Positions 1 through 7,839 of a stretch of 12,100 bases of DNA are shown here, piece by piece. Numbering within the stretch: the first letter of the stretch is position 1; the number at the start of each line of letters is the position of its first letter. A program made the translations under genes and the position numbers. This DNA is from an uncultured Planctomycetales bacterium (lineage in GTDB: Bacteria > Planctomycetota > Planctomycetia > Pirellulales > S012-138), in contig CALJLD010000138.1 in assembly GCA_937982665.1 (NCBI GenBank), positions 1-12,100 on the forward strand. The letters are read 5' to 3'. The notes below the pieces were generated by a model that searched no databases, was not told the origin of the DNA, and saw nothing but the letters and a program-made list of their open reading frames with translations.

Positions 1-3
1 TGA

Positions 4-17
4 GAAGTAAGAAGTAA
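4..17. repeat. Two tandem copies of a 7-bp unit (GAAGTAA)
   Basis: GAAGTAA occurs twice back to back at 4-10 and 11-17, in the non-coding leader before the first gene. It is too short to assign a role and may be the edge of a longer repeat outside the window. The rest of 1-160 holds the leader of the gene at 161, with a GGAGA Shine-Dalgarno-like motif at 151-155. I see no other clear element there. Confidence 0.4.
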
Positions 18-160
18 GTCGCCCCAACAAGCCACTCGCTGGCACGGTTCCGCAAAGATGATGTCGTGGGGGCATTGTCGGAGCAGGCCGTGTCAGCTTT
101 AAACAGAAGAAACACCCCACCGCGACCCGACGCGATGCTTAATCGGGACCGGAGAATCCT

Positions 161-745
161 ATGTTGAAGTTGAGATTGTTGACGTGTTTGCTTGCTGTTT
201 CTTTCATCGCCGTGAGCGGTATTTCGGCGCAGGCCTTTGTTCCGCAAGATCAGCAGGACAAGAAACAGGACGACAAAAAGCAAGACGATAAGAAACAAGA
301 CGACAAGAAGGACGAGGAAGCTGAACGCCGCGCGAAAGCCAATGCACTCGTCGGCGAGGGAATGCAATTGACCCAAGAACAAAAGTGGGCCGAGGCGGCC
401 GCCAAGTTCACGGAAGCTGCCGAGTTGGACGCCGAAAACGGCCAAGCCTGGTTCTACAAGGGCTACACCTTGCACATGAATGGCGACTTGGACGAAGCCC
501 TCAAGGCTCACACCAAAGCGTGCGAGTTTGAGCGGTTCAAGCGGATTGCCTTGTACAACGTGGCGTGTGTTCACGCGCTGCAAAAGGACAAAGAGAAGGC
601 TTTGGAATTCCTGACCAAGTCCGCGGACGCCGGTTTCCGCTCGCCCACTCCGCTGACGGACGATTCCGATCTTGAGATCCTCTTTGAAGACGAGAAGTTC
701 AAGGAACTCGCCAAGCGAATCGAAGGCGATGGTGGCGCTCGCTAG
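161..745 (+). CDS. Secreted TPR-repeat protein with a Lys/Gln/Asp-rich linker
   Basis: This 194-residue protein has a Sec signal peptide (residues 1-25, hydrophobic core LLTCLLAVSFIAVSGIS, probable cleavage after A-Q-A). A highly charged low-complexity linker follows at about residues 30-58. The rest is helical and reads as tetratricopeptide repeats: residues 94-125 (motif NGQAWFYKGYTLHMNGDLDE) and 128-160 match the TPR pattern of W/Y, G/A and A positions. TPR domains mediate protein-protein contacts, so an exported scaffold or adaptor is the likely role; the partner is unknown. The start is supported by GGAGA nine to ten bases upstream and by the well-formed signal peptide. The gene ends in TAG and is followed by a strong terminator, so it appears to be a single-gene unit. 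There is no catalytic motif. Confidence 0.85.
   Translation: MLKLRLLTCLLAVSFIAVSGISAQAFVPQDQQDKKQDDKKQDDKKQDDKKDEEAERRAKANALVGEGMQLTQEQKWAEAAAKFTEAAELDAENGQAWFYKGYTLHMNGDLDEALKAHTKACEFERFKRIALYNVACVHALQKDKEKALEFLTKSADAGFRSPTPLTDDSDLEILFEDEKFKELAKRIEGDGGAR
263..307 (+). repeat. In-frame 15-bp tandem repeat encoding (KQDDK)x3
   Basis: Three consecutive 15-bp units encode K-Q-D-D-K at residues 35-49 of the TPR protein. The units differ only at synonymous third positions (AAA/AAG, CAG/CAA, GAC/GAT). The repeat has therefore aged without changing the peptide, which suggests selection for a charged, flexible spacer between the signal peptide and the TPR domain. Copy number could vary between strains by slippage. 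Confidence 0.8.
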
Positions 746-813
746 TCAGCGCAGTCTTTGCAGCACAATTTTGAGAATTGATCGCCGTGGCCATCCGTGT
801 GCACGACGATCAA

Positions 814-855
814 AACGGGCGGCCGAACGTGGGGATCGGCCGCCCGTTGTTTTTT
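814..855. terminator. Strong bidirectional intrinsic terminator
   Basis: A perfect 13-bp stem (814-826 with 836-848) encloses a 9-nt loop. On the plus strand it is followed by G and six T. On the minus strand the stem is followed by TTTTGATC-like sequence, because AAAA lies just left of the stem on plus. It sits between two convergent genes ending at 745 and 939 and can end transcripts from both sides. Confidence 0.9.
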
Positions 856-938
856 GTGGCGGTGCGGCGGGTTTTGTCGTGAAGCGGGTCCTTCTTCGGC
901 GAGGCAAGTCGATGAAGCGAGATTGGATGGAGGAGCGT

Positions 939-1835
939 TTATCGGTTTGGTACATCGACATCGCTTCCGGCCAAACGGTAGGGATGCCCTTTAATGTCAA
1001 TCGGCTGCATTTGGTTTCGATTGAGTTGGACTTGCGTGGGAAAGATATCCCGGCAACAATCCTTGCCGAACGCCATCGCGCCGCCGCGCTTCATCACCAG
1101 GATCAACCCCTGCTGATCGCCCAAGGGATGGAAAGCCTCGCTGGAGCTGACGTAGGTCTCCAGTTCCAGGGATGTGGCGAGGCTGCGAGCCAGGGCGGGA
1201 ACGTCTTCGGTGACCAGCCCAATCTCGCTGATGCATAGCGCACTGTTTGCGGCCGAGAACTCGCTGTTGTCGGCGTTGTCTAAATCATGCCGCGCGATGT
1301 ACTCCACAACATTGCGGGCCGGATCATGAAAGAAGACTGAGTGCGCGTTCCAATGGCGGAAGGCGACAACCTCGCGCGGCATGCCTTCATCCACCAGCCG
1401 TGCCGGCGGTTCAATCAGTTCGCTCCGTTCCCGTTGCCAGCGATGGGCTGCAAGGACCTGGTTCTCAGGGATGTTGAATGCAAAGTGGTATCGCGCTTGA
1501 GAGCCTTCTGTGTATTCAAACGATAGCTGACTCGCGCCGGTTGCCAATGTGAGCAACTGCTCGGACTCTTCCACAATCTCAAGTCCCAGCTTGTCGGAGT
1601 AGAATTGCTTCATTCTGCTCAACGGTTGGCCCGTTCGCAGCCGTAGACCGGAGATCAGATGCTCTTCTTTGAGTTTCTTGCCACCAGCGGTGGAGGCGGG
1701 CAACATCAGCAATCCGCCTGCCACGCCGAGATGGGCAGCAAACATTCTTCGTGTGAATTGGCGCCTCGACTTTGGCGCGCTTGAACCTTCGGTCATCCGG
1801 CGTGAAGAGCTGACTTGGCTGCGCAGAGTTGCCAT
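939..1835 (-). CDS. Tat-exported VOC-superfamily (glyoxalase/dioxygenase-fold) protein
   Basis: The 298-residue product carries a twin-arginine signal: S-R-R-Q-F-T at residues 23-28, followed by a hydrophobic stretch at about 33-50. It therefore probably leaves the cytoplasm folded. Residues 58-185 form one vicinal-oxygen-chelate module, with H59 on the first strand, H117 in YHFAFNIP and E178 in the FHDPARNVVEY strand. Together these make a plausible H-H-E metal site. Residues 198-270 look like a second, weaker VOC half without the DP-x-GN motif. VOC proteins bind a divalent metal and act as glyoxalases, ring-cleaving dioxygenases or resistance proteins; the substrate cannot be told from sequence. 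The start is chosen because GAGGAA lies a few bases upstream; M14 is an alternative that also keeps the Tat motif. The gene is divergent from the next one and convergent with the TPR gene. Confidence 0.8.
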   Translation of the reverse strand: MATLRSQVSSSRRMTEGSSAPKSRRQFTRRMFAAHLGVAGGLLMLPASTAGGKKLKEEHLISGLRLRTGQPLSRMKQFYSDKLGLEIVEESEQLLTLATGASQLSFEYTEGSQARYHFAFNIPENQVLAAHRWQRERSELIEPPARLVDEGMPREVVAFRHWNAHSVFFHDPARNVVEYIARHDLDNADNSEFSAANSALCISEIGLVTEDVPALARSLATSLELETYVSSSEAFHPLGDQQGLILVMKRGGAMAFGKDCCRDIFPTQVQLNRNQMQPIDIKGHPYRLAGSDVDVPNR

Positions 1836-1910
1836 GTGTTTCCTCGCGACAAACAGATTCCATCAACCGACAACTGTTCAAGACTGCCTCGCAAACAATA
1901 ACGTGAGGGC

Positions 1911-1936
1911 GTTACACGTGTTGTCTGTCGTGTGAC
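1911..1936. other. Hairpin in divergent intergenic region
   Basis: GTTACACG (1911-1918) pairs with CGTGTGAC (1929-1936) over 8 bp with one G-T wobble, around a 10-nt loop. It lies between the start of the VOC gene (1835, minus) and the membrane-protein gene (2044, plus). It could be an operator or a leader structure. No T-tract follows, so it is not a terminator. Function is unassigned. Confidence 0.35.
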
Positions 1937-2043
1937 ATTCCGAGATGCTCGTCGAGGCCACTGTTGGCGACTCGATGTACGCTAAGTTTGGGCGTAAAAT
2001 CGAATGACTGCGACTTCGCGGCTTCCTCGAGCCATAATTACCA

Positions 2044-2640
2044 ATGAGCGATTCCCAATCCAACCCGTACGCGGCCCCGGTTTCAGAGCTGACCGCTCCG
2101 CAAGCAGCTTCGCACGAATTAGAGTTGTTGGCGACTCGGCGCTTCCGCACTGCTGTTGGTTTGTTGCTGCCGCCGGCGTTGTTTAATTGTGTCGCTGTAA
2201 CGCTTCCCCGTTTCGTGGATTCCGGCCGAGTTCCCGCAACGGATTCATGGGCGTTCTTCTCGCTCGCGGTCACCATTGTGGGCATGGTCTTCTTGCTGGG
2301 CATCGCCGTATTCCTATGGTTTCGCGGCACCATGCTACTGATGTTCATTACCGCCTTGTTGCATCCTCTGTTGGGCGGCCGTACCGAACGCAACGGTTGG
2401 ATTGATGCAGCGTTGGAAGGCACTCGCGGGTTCGTCGTCGCGGCAGTCCTGGGGTCAATCGTTTGGCTGACCTATGACATCTTGTTGTTCTTTCAACCGA
2501 GTCACTATTCGTTCTTCCTGTTCTTTGGCACGCTGGCGCACATCCTTGGTGCGATCATGTATGTGCCGATTCTGGTGAAGTGGTTTCGTTATCGGAGGGC
2601 GGGAGCGCCACGCAAGGTCGAAGTGGTCGACGAGGTGTGA
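2044..2640 (+). CDS. Small multi-spanning membrane protein with N-terminal NPYAAP box
   Basis: The 198-residue protein has no signal peptide but has several hydrophobic segments: about 36-54, 69-93, 95-110, 129-150 and 156-180. That makes four or five membrane spans, with a basic tail (WFRYRRAGAPRK). The N-terminus begins MSDSQSNPYAAP. An NPY-x-x-P box near the start is something I recall from many planctomycete membrane proteins of unknown function. I recognise no catalytic residues or transporter signature. The start is fixed by the NPY box; there is no clear Shine-Dalgarno in the bases before ATG, which read attacca. It stands alone, divergent from the VOC gene and convergent with the large secreted protein, and ends in TGA. 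That makes it the one gene here using TGA as an ordinary stop. Confidence 0.8.
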   Translation: MSDSQSNPYAAPVSELTAPQAASHELELLATRRFRTAVGLLLPPALFNCVAVTLPRFVDSGRVPATDSWAFFSLAVTIVGMVFLLGIAVFLWFRGTMLLMFITALLHPLLGGRTERNGWIDAALEGTRGFVVAAVLGSIVWLTYDILLFFQPSHYSFFLFFGTLAHILGAIMYVPILVKWFRYRRAGAPRKVEVVDEV

Positions 2641-2716
2641 TCCCAGCACAATGTCGTTGTGAAAGACATTATCTTCTTACCGTCTTTCCACCAGCTCGGG
2701 AATGACGAATGCTCAG

Positions 2717-2734
2717 GACGCGAAGGAACGCGTC
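2717..2734. other. Short hairpin between convergent genes
   Basis: GACGCG and CGCGTC form a perfect 6-bp stem around AAGGAA in the 115-bp gap between two convergent genes. No T-tract follows on either strand, so a Rho-independent terminator is not supported. No better terminator is visible in the gap. Confidence 0.3.
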
Positions 2735-2755
2735 GATGCGCAGCCAATCGCCAGC

Positions 2756-5521
2756 TTAACGTCGTGGGATGCCGCCTGGCGGAGCTGGCAAGGGAACCAC
2801 GCGCGAGTTGCGCATGCCTTGTGGTCCTTGTGTGGCCATGCCTTGCGTTAACGTCTCGATGGTAATGTCATCGAGGAATGCTTCGCCGTAGCCAAAGAGG
2901 GCGAACGTGACGCGCAGCGGGGTGTTCTTTTCCGCATGGCGATAAATAACGAACTCTTGCCATCCCTCGGTACCACCAATGCGTAGCATGAGTTCCGGCC
3001 CTCCGAGATTATCCGCAATGGCCAGCCCGTCCACACTGCCCACGATGGGTGCGGGCACTTTAACCCAGCCGCGAATCTTGACAATGTCGCCATTGCGAAC
3101 GGGGACCGGCGGAGTTGATATCCACAACGGTGCAGTTTCCACAAACCTGTGCAGTGCATTGGGGTCATTAGGAGCGACACGCAGCCGCATGCTATACGCT
3201 CCCGTGTGCGCGCCGCCGTAAGCAAGGCCTGCCGCGGAGGAAATCGCTTCGAGTTCTTGTTGCTGATGCGCCCAGCCGGCCTGCACCATACGGTCCAAGT
3301 TCTCGCAATCGCCGCCGGGTAACATGTTGAGATTCCAGCGGCTTCCGCTCATTCGTCGGGCGAATTCAGCCATTTCCGGCAAGGTTCTTGTCGACATGGA
3401 GAGCGGCGAGGAAAGAAAATGCTGCTGTTTTCCGCCAGCGTATTTTTCAAACTGAGCATGTTCCAACAGACGCAGAGGTCGCGCCGCCCTCAAAGCGAAT
3501 GTATAGGCCGATCCATCGTCGCCGGCCGCGAGCGCCGCGTTGCATCGAGCCAGGGCCTCGCGAGATTCTGCCAGACGGATTTCCGCTGACGGGTGCACCA
3601 GGCCGGCTTGGGCCATGCGGCGGTTCCAAACTTCCGTATCGCGGAGCCGCGCTTCGAGCAGCTCTCGTCTCAGAATCACGGCGCGATGCGTGATCTCGGC
3701 TAACCGCTGCGAGACGTAAGCGACGATTCGCGCGTCCTGTGTCAGCAAGATCTGCGATGTGAGATCGAACTCGTCGAGCGTAATCAGCACGCCGCCGGCA
3801 ACACGTCGGCGGCGCACGCGGAACTTGCCGCCGGGCATGATCTCATAGGCTTCGTCTGTCTCCGGAACGCCTGGCGCTGTGATGGCGATGCCGTGGGCTG
3901 CCGCCTGCCCCGGCACAAACTGCGCGCCAGAACCTGTCCACATCGGCAAGAGCAACCGTGCACGATCGGTTCGCAAAATGGCTGCGGAGATATCAGGCTG
4001 ATTGCCGTTGACGATTGCGGTCACGTTGCCCGCTGCGAGCCAGGGCTGAATGAGCTCCAACTCCAGGTTGAGCAGCTCCAGCATCATGCCGCGCAGCCGT
4101 GCGGAATTGCTGCCGTCATCCAATGGTTGCCGCGAAGAGAAGATGATGCCACGGATGCCCGACGCAAGCGCGTTGTAAACCACCAGCCGCAGGGCGTCGA
4201 AATCGACGGCGCGTTCCGGGATTGGCTGGCCTGCCAGGCCCGACTGCTGTTGTAGATTCGCCAGAGTGGGTTCGGTCTGAATGATGGTCCAGCGAGGAAT
4301 GCCGGGCCGAGTTAACCGTGGTTGTTCGCGCAGCCAAGTGGCGTAGTCATTCAGATCCAGCGTGGACTCCAACGGCCGGCGGCTGGGGCAGAAGATGTCG
4401 ACGTGCCGTGCCAGCTCGCGTAGACCGCTTGAAGCACTGCACAACACTGGGCGGCCAGTCCGCTCCCGCAGGTCTTCCGCAATATCCAGCGCCGCCTGAT
4501 GATCCCCAGGCTGCAAGTCCAAACCCAAGTCCCAAACCAGCACGCCTCGCCAGTGTGGTTCAAACGTCACAGGCAATTGCGGTTTGCCTTGCACCGAATT
4601 GACAAACGGTGGGGGAGAGATCACCCACAAGCCGTGCTGGCTGGCCTCGATCAATAACTCGCGCGAGGCGGGCTTGTCGACGTGCAGCGCGTTGAAGCCC
4701 AACTGCCTGAGTGTTTGCATTGACTCGCCGCGATACTGAATTGCTCGCGGAAAGAATGGCTGCCCGTTAACCAACAGTTGCGTGCCGGAACGCCGTACGT
4801 TGGCCGTTTGAAACGCGCTATCCGCATTTCCGTCACCCCAGGTCGGGCGTTCGTTCTTTCTTTCAACCAAGCCGCGCACTTCCAAGTCATCGAGTGCAAG
4901 GCTGGTTTCCCCCGCACCCGCGTAAATGTTGACAATCACCTGGTCAACGTAGGCTTCGCGGTCATCGACGTCGGCAGAAATCTCCAACCGCAACCGCTGT
5001 GCAGCACGGGTCACTTCCTGATTGAGTTCCGCGACGCGCAACTCTTGCCAACGGCCAGGGTCACGATAGCTTGTCCCCTGAATGAGTACGCGGGCCGGTT
5101 CGCCTGTGCGTGGATCAATCGTGCGAGGCAACACAACTCGGACCAGGAGGCTTGGGCCGCCGCGCTCTGACTTCGCCCAAATGGAAAAGGAAAGCTCCTC
5201 AATCACTCGGGCGTGGGGAACAGGATAGCCAACATGCACGAACGAGCCGTTGCTGGCGGTGATGTGCCAAAGCTCAAATGACTGTCCCGAATGCGCGTCG
5301 CCTTGATACCGCTGGTGGTCAAGCACGCGGTACTGAGTATCGCTGCCGAGTTCTCGCCCTGACTTGGGCCCTTCTTCAAAGCTGTCGCGTCGTACGTCCT
5401 GAGCTTTTGCCGTTGTGGCGAATGCCAGGCAAAACCACACGCACACAAGCCGCAAACTCAGCCCTGCGCGGCTTCCGCTTGATGCCCTGTGGCGGCTCGG
5501 TTTGTGGCGACCGGAACTCAT
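2756..5521 (-). CDS. Large secreted protein: two CBM-like modules around a glycoside-hydrolase-like barrel, probably non-catalytic
   Basis: The 921-residue product has a long basic n-region and a signal peptide ending A-K-A|Q at residue 40. Residues 44-218 look like a carbohydrate-binding beta-sandwich (SFSIWAKSE, ALDDLEVRG). Residues 247-500 start with LLVNGQPFFPRA, typical of the entry to a GH2/GH5-like TIM barrel, followed by LRQLGFNALH and LVWDLGLDL. In active clan-A hydrolases that last strand normally ends in N-E, the acid/base. Here it does not, so the barrel is probably inactive or diverged. Residues 600-690 are helical. Residues 735-890 form a second jelly-roll ending FLDDITIET. The tail is Pro/Gly-rich. 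It may bind or sense polysaccharide outside the cytoplasm. The start is the only Met before the signal peptide; the Shine-Dalgarno is weak. No neighbouring gene indicates a substrate. Confidence 0.75.
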   Translation of the reverse strand: MSSGRHKPSRHRASSGSRAGLSLRLVCVWFCLAFATTAKAQDVRRDSFEEGPKSGRELGSDTQYRVLDHQRYQGDAHSGQSFELWHITASNGSFVHVGYPVPHARVIEELSFSIWAKSERGGPSLLVRVVLPRTIDPRTGEPARVLIQGTSYRDPGRWQELRVAELNQEVTRAAQRLRLEISADVDDREAYVDQVIVNIYAGAGETSLALDDLEVRGLVERKNERPTWGDGNADSAFQTANVRRSGTQLLVNGQPFFPRAIQYRGESMQTLRQLGFNALHVDKPASRELLIEASQHGLWVISPPPFVNSVQGKPQLPVTFEPHWRGVLVWDLGLDLQPGDHQAALDIAEDLRERTGRPVLCSASSGLRELARHVDIFCPSRRPLESTLDLNDYATWLREQPRLTRPGIPRWTIIQTEPTLANLQQQSGLAGQPIPERAVDFDALRLVVYNALASGIRGIIFSSRQPLDDGSNSARLRGMMLELLNLELELIQPWLAAGNVTAIVNGNQPDISAAILRTDRARLLLPMWTGSGAQFVPGQAAAHGIAITAPGVPETDEAYEIMPGGKFRVRRRRVAGGVLITLDEFDLTSQILLTQDARIVAYVSQRLAEITHRAVILRRELLEARLRDTEVWNRRMAQAGLVHPSAEIRLAESREALARCNAALAAGDDGSAYTFALRAARPLRLLEHAQFEKYAGGKQQHFLSSPLSMSTRTLPEMAEFARRMSGSRWNLNMLPGGDCENLDRMVQAGWAHQQQELEAISSAAGLAYGGAHTGAYSMRLRVAPNDPNALHRFVETAPLWISTPPVPVRNGDIVKIRGWVKVPAPIVGSVDGLAIADNLGGPELMLRIGGTEGWQEFVIYRHAEKNTPLRVTFALFGYGEAFLDDITIETLTQGMATQGPQGMRNSRVVPLPAPPGGIPRR

Positions 5522-5852
5522 CTCAATGGATTCACAAAGTCAGCGGTGTGAACAATTGCCGCGGACAGGTGCGCTGCTGCCTACACGCGTTGCGTTTGAG
5601 CAACGTGCGGCGCGCAGCGGTGCCACGCCCCTAACTGCGGCTTATATCAGGATTTGCGACACGATCCCACAGCAGTTTGATGCCAGAAGACAACGGGGAC
5701 CGTTACCGCTTGCAAATGTTCCGAATGTCGCAAACTCTTCCAGATCAACGCTTTAGGAAGAAGTGCTTTTCCCGGCGCGGGGGGATGGCGCGGCCTGTGC
5801 TTTAGGTCATGCTGAACACCACGACGCGACCCGCTAGCAAAGGACCTCAGGC
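5522..5852. other. Divergent intergenic region, no gene seen
   Basis: These 331 bases separate the divergent starts of the 921-residue secreted protein and the small helical protein. They must carry both promoters, but I cannot name convincing -35/-10 pairs. The right edge holds AAAGGA about ten bases before the ATG at 5853. Open frames crossing the region lack starts or coding character. No repeat or strong hairpin was found. Confidence 0.5.
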
Positions 5853-6146
5853 ATGGCTCAAGCACCCCGACTTCGCATCTCTGACACCGAGACCTTGCCT
5901 GTCGAGATCACCGAACTTCAGCAAGCTGTCTCGGCACTCCCGGAAGCCTATCAAGCGGCCCTGCATGGCCCGCTGCAGAAGGTTGTTGAAAGCACGCAAC
6001 GCCGCCGACGGATTTTGAATCTCGTTCAAGACGCGTTGAGCCAGCTTCGCATGGACCTCAAGTACTTGATCTTTGACTTGGATGCCACGCGACGCGAACG
6101 CGATGAATTCAAACGGCAACTGGAAGACAGCGGATCTTCCGAATAG
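5853..6146 (+). CDS. Small all-helical conserved-type protein of unknown function
   Basis: This 97-residue cytoplasmic protein has no signal peptide. Residues 17-95 are predicted helical by composition, with a basic patch RRRR at 50-53 followed by ILNLVQDALSQLRMDLKYLIFDLDATRRERDEF. That stretch has a heptad-like spacing of L/I/V and suggests a coiled coil or helical bundle. The four-arginine patch could bind nucleic acid or acidic partners. I know of no named function and give none. The start is supported by AAAGGA about ten bases upstream. The gene ends in TAG and is followed by an untranslated CA-rich tail and two hairpins, the second a terminator, so it is monocistronic. Confidence 0.75.
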   Translation: MAQAPRLRISDTETLPVEITELQQAVSALPEAYQAALHGPLQKVVESTQRRRRILNLVQDALSQLRMDLKYLIFDLDATRRERDEFKRQLEDSGSSE

Positions 6147-6231
6147 CACAAAACAGTTGCCAGCCGTACAACGCGACACAGCAGCAATACAGACCGACAC
6201 TAAGCAGAGCGACACACAACACACACTGCCC

Positions 6232-6258
6232 CGATTTCTGCTGCACACCCAGAAATCG
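6232..6258 (+). other. Stable hairpin in the 3' untranslated tail
   Basis: CGATTTCTG (6232-6240) pairs perfectly over 9 bp with CAGAAATCG (6250-6258) around a 9-nt loop, CTGCACACC. It lies 86 nt after the stop codon at 6146 and 7 nt before the terminator stem, after a purine/CA-rich unstructured stretch. Possible roles are 3'-end stabilisation, processing, or part of a 3'-derived small RNA. The role is inference; only the base pairing is seen. Confidence 0.6.
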
Positions 6259-6265
6259 TTGAGAG

Positions 6266-6295
6266 CACCCCGCCCGGCCAGAGCGGGGTGTTTTC
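6266..6295 (+). terminator. Intrinsic terminator of the 5853-6146 gene
   Basis: CACCCCGC (6266-6273) pairs perfectly with GCGGGGTG (6283-6290) around a 9-nt loop, followed by TTTTC. The T-run is only on the plus strand, so it ends the plus-strand transcript of the small helical protein. The convergent gene at 6312-6611 has no T-run on its own side. Confidence 0.85.
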
Positions 6296-6311
6296 TTGCG
6301 CGCGGCTAGCG

Positions 6312-6611
6312 TTAAGAGGCGCTGGTTGGAGTTTCAGAAGCGGACTCCAATTTCTCCAGCAAGGAGAAGGCATCGAGCGTAACGGTGGTCAGTTCGCCGT
6401 CATCTCGACGCAACACGATTAGATCGCTGTAGACTTTGTCATCGGGATTGCGACGGGTGTGCAAGCCATGCCGACGACGTTCGATACGTTCGACGGTACC
6501 CTCAGTCGTTTGTTCCCACGAACGAAAGCCGACTTTGACTTCATGCTTCATCCGGATGCGGTCGCCCGGCTGGAGTTCGGCAAAGATCTTCTGGTTTTGT
6601 TTTTCGCTCAT
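6312..6611 (-). CDS. Small basic protein, possible SH3-like beta-barrel, unknown function
   Basis: This 99-residue soluble protein has no signal peptide. Residues 8-75 alternate short beta-type strands rich in charged residues: FAELQPGDRIRMKHEVKV, then EGTVERIERRRHG and SDLIVLRRDDGELTTVTLD. The motif PGDRIRM followed by GTVERIERR resembles the start of SH3-like or KOW-like barrels, where a GTV turn follows a first strand. The tail (EKLESASETPTSAS) is flexible. A nucleic-acid or protein contact is possible but not shown. ATG at 6611 is the only good start; the Shine-Dalgarno is weak. It ends in TAA, convergent with the small helical gene and its terminator. It is 192 bp from the next gene on the same strand, so an operon with the TPR gene is uncertain. 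Confidence 0.7.
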   Translation of the reverse strand: MSEKQNQKIFAELQPGDRIRMKHEVKVGFRSWEQTTEGTVERIERRRHGLHTRRNPDDKVYSDLIVLRRDDGELTTVTLDAFSLLEKLESASETPTSAS

Positions 6612-6803
6612 AGGTCTGAATATGCGTCCAGCGTTTGCGATGCAAAGATGTGCTTATGAGGAATTGAGAATGTTTCAGGCGTTTGGTTTCCCGACCGCGT
6701 ATTCACTGCTGGGCGAGCCAGAAGTTGCACTCCAGCAAGCGGCCCTCGTGGCATTCGTTAGATCTGAGCAACATAAACATTTCTCAAATGCCAGCGTATG
6801 TGA

Positions 6804-7805
6804 TTACCTTCCGCCACCGGTTTGTTGAGCCGCGTTCATCCGGCTTTCGTACTGTTGTAGGCGTTCCTGAAACTCATTGACGACATCCTCACCGGCTTCC
6901 GCGGCTTGGGCGAGGTCGATTGCGCGTTGCTCGCTGGCTGCCGCTTGAGCATATGCACCGGTTGCCGCCTGGCACAAAGCCAAAATGTCGATGGCCTGAA
7001 AATCATCCGGCCTCAACTGGGCTGCCGTCGTAGCCAGCCGCAGCGCTTCGCGCGGGTTTCGCAAGTTGGCTTCCGTAGCTGATGCCAGAATCCAAGCGGC
7101 CGCCTGGTAAGCCCTGGCCATGTTGGTTTGCAGGGAGATTGCCCGTTGGTAGTCACGCAGGGCTTGTTGGCTCCTTCCCAATGCCGCATTGGCGTCACCG
7201 CGGTTGGCGTACGCTTCAGCATCGTTGCGTCCCAAGTCAATCGCCCGGGTATATGCGTCAACGGCTTGTTCCATTTCGCCGGCTGCAAAATGCAATTCGG
7301 CGCGATTGAAATAACCTTTGGCGAATTGCGGCTGCAACTCAATCACCTTCTCAACATCGGCAACGGCTTCTTCAAATCGCCCGGCGCCCGCGAGACTGAC
7401 TCCGCGGTTATGCAAAAATCGCCAGCTGTTGGGCGCGAGTGTCACTGCTTTGTCGAAATCGGCCAACGCGGCGGCTTTCGCTTCCGCATCTTCCGCTTGA
7501 CCAGCAAACAACTCGCCCCGCTTGTTGTAAGCCCACGCAGCCAACGACCGCCCGTAGTCCTCATCGGTATCGTCATCATCATTCAGGCCTTGTTCGCACA
7601 TGGTGATGATGCGATCAAAGTCTTCGATCGTTCGCGCGTTGCCAGTGAGAGCGTAAGCCTGACGAAAAATAGACAGGGCCTGCCCGCCAGCTTGTCCTTG
7701 ATCTTGGGCGAACGCGGACACACCGCCGATTGCAGACAATACACATCCGCAAATCACCGCGAGGACGACAACCCAACTGCGGAAAGGATGCAAGGCGATA
7801 CGCAT
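6804..7805 (-). CDS. Secreted TPR-repeat protein downstream of fumC
   Basis: The 333-residue product has a signal peptide (hydrophobic residues 11-31, cleavage after A-F-A at about 33). At least five TPR units follow: roughly 89-122, 127-160 (FLHNRGVSLAGAGRFEEA), 161-194 (GYFNRAELHFAAGEMEQA), 195-228 (AYANRGDANAALGRSQQA) and 265-298. An acidic insert, DDDDTDED, sits at about 76-83. The C-terminus ends in a glutamine-rich tail. It is probably a periplasmic or surface scaffold; no enzyme domain is seen. AAGAGAGA lies upstream of the ATG. The gene starts 34 bp after the fumC stop, on the same strand and without a terminator between them, so the two are probably cotranscribed. I see no functional link to fumarate metabolism. 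Confidence 0.85.
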   Translation of the reverse strand: MRIALHPFRSWVVVLAVICGCVLSAIGGVSAFAQDQGQAGGQALSIFRQAYALTGNARTIEDFDRIITMCEQGLNDDDDTDEDYGRSLAAWAYNKRGELFAGQAEDAEAKAAALADFDKAVTLAPNSWRFLHNRGVSLAGAGRFEEAVADVEKVIELQPQFAKGYFNRAELHFAAGEMEQAVDAYTRAIDLGRNDAEAYANRGDANAALGRSQQALRDYQRAISLQTNMARAYQAAAWILASATEANLRNPREALRLATTAAQLRPDDFQAIDILALCQAATGAYAQAAASEQRAIDLAQAAEAGEDVVNEFQERLQQYESRMNAAQQTGGGR

Positions 7806-7839
7806 GTCGTGTCTCTCTTTTGATTGTGAGTAAATTCGA

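Noticed and set aside
5278..5756. Plus-strand open frames over the start of the large secreted protein
   Set aside because: They are shadows on the opposite strand of a clear coding sequence with a signal peptide, and have no start signals or domains.
7128..7823. 231-codon plus-strand frame opposite the second TPR gene
   Set aside because: It lies antisense to a clear TPR protein; long antisense frames are common at this GC content. The translation has no domain.
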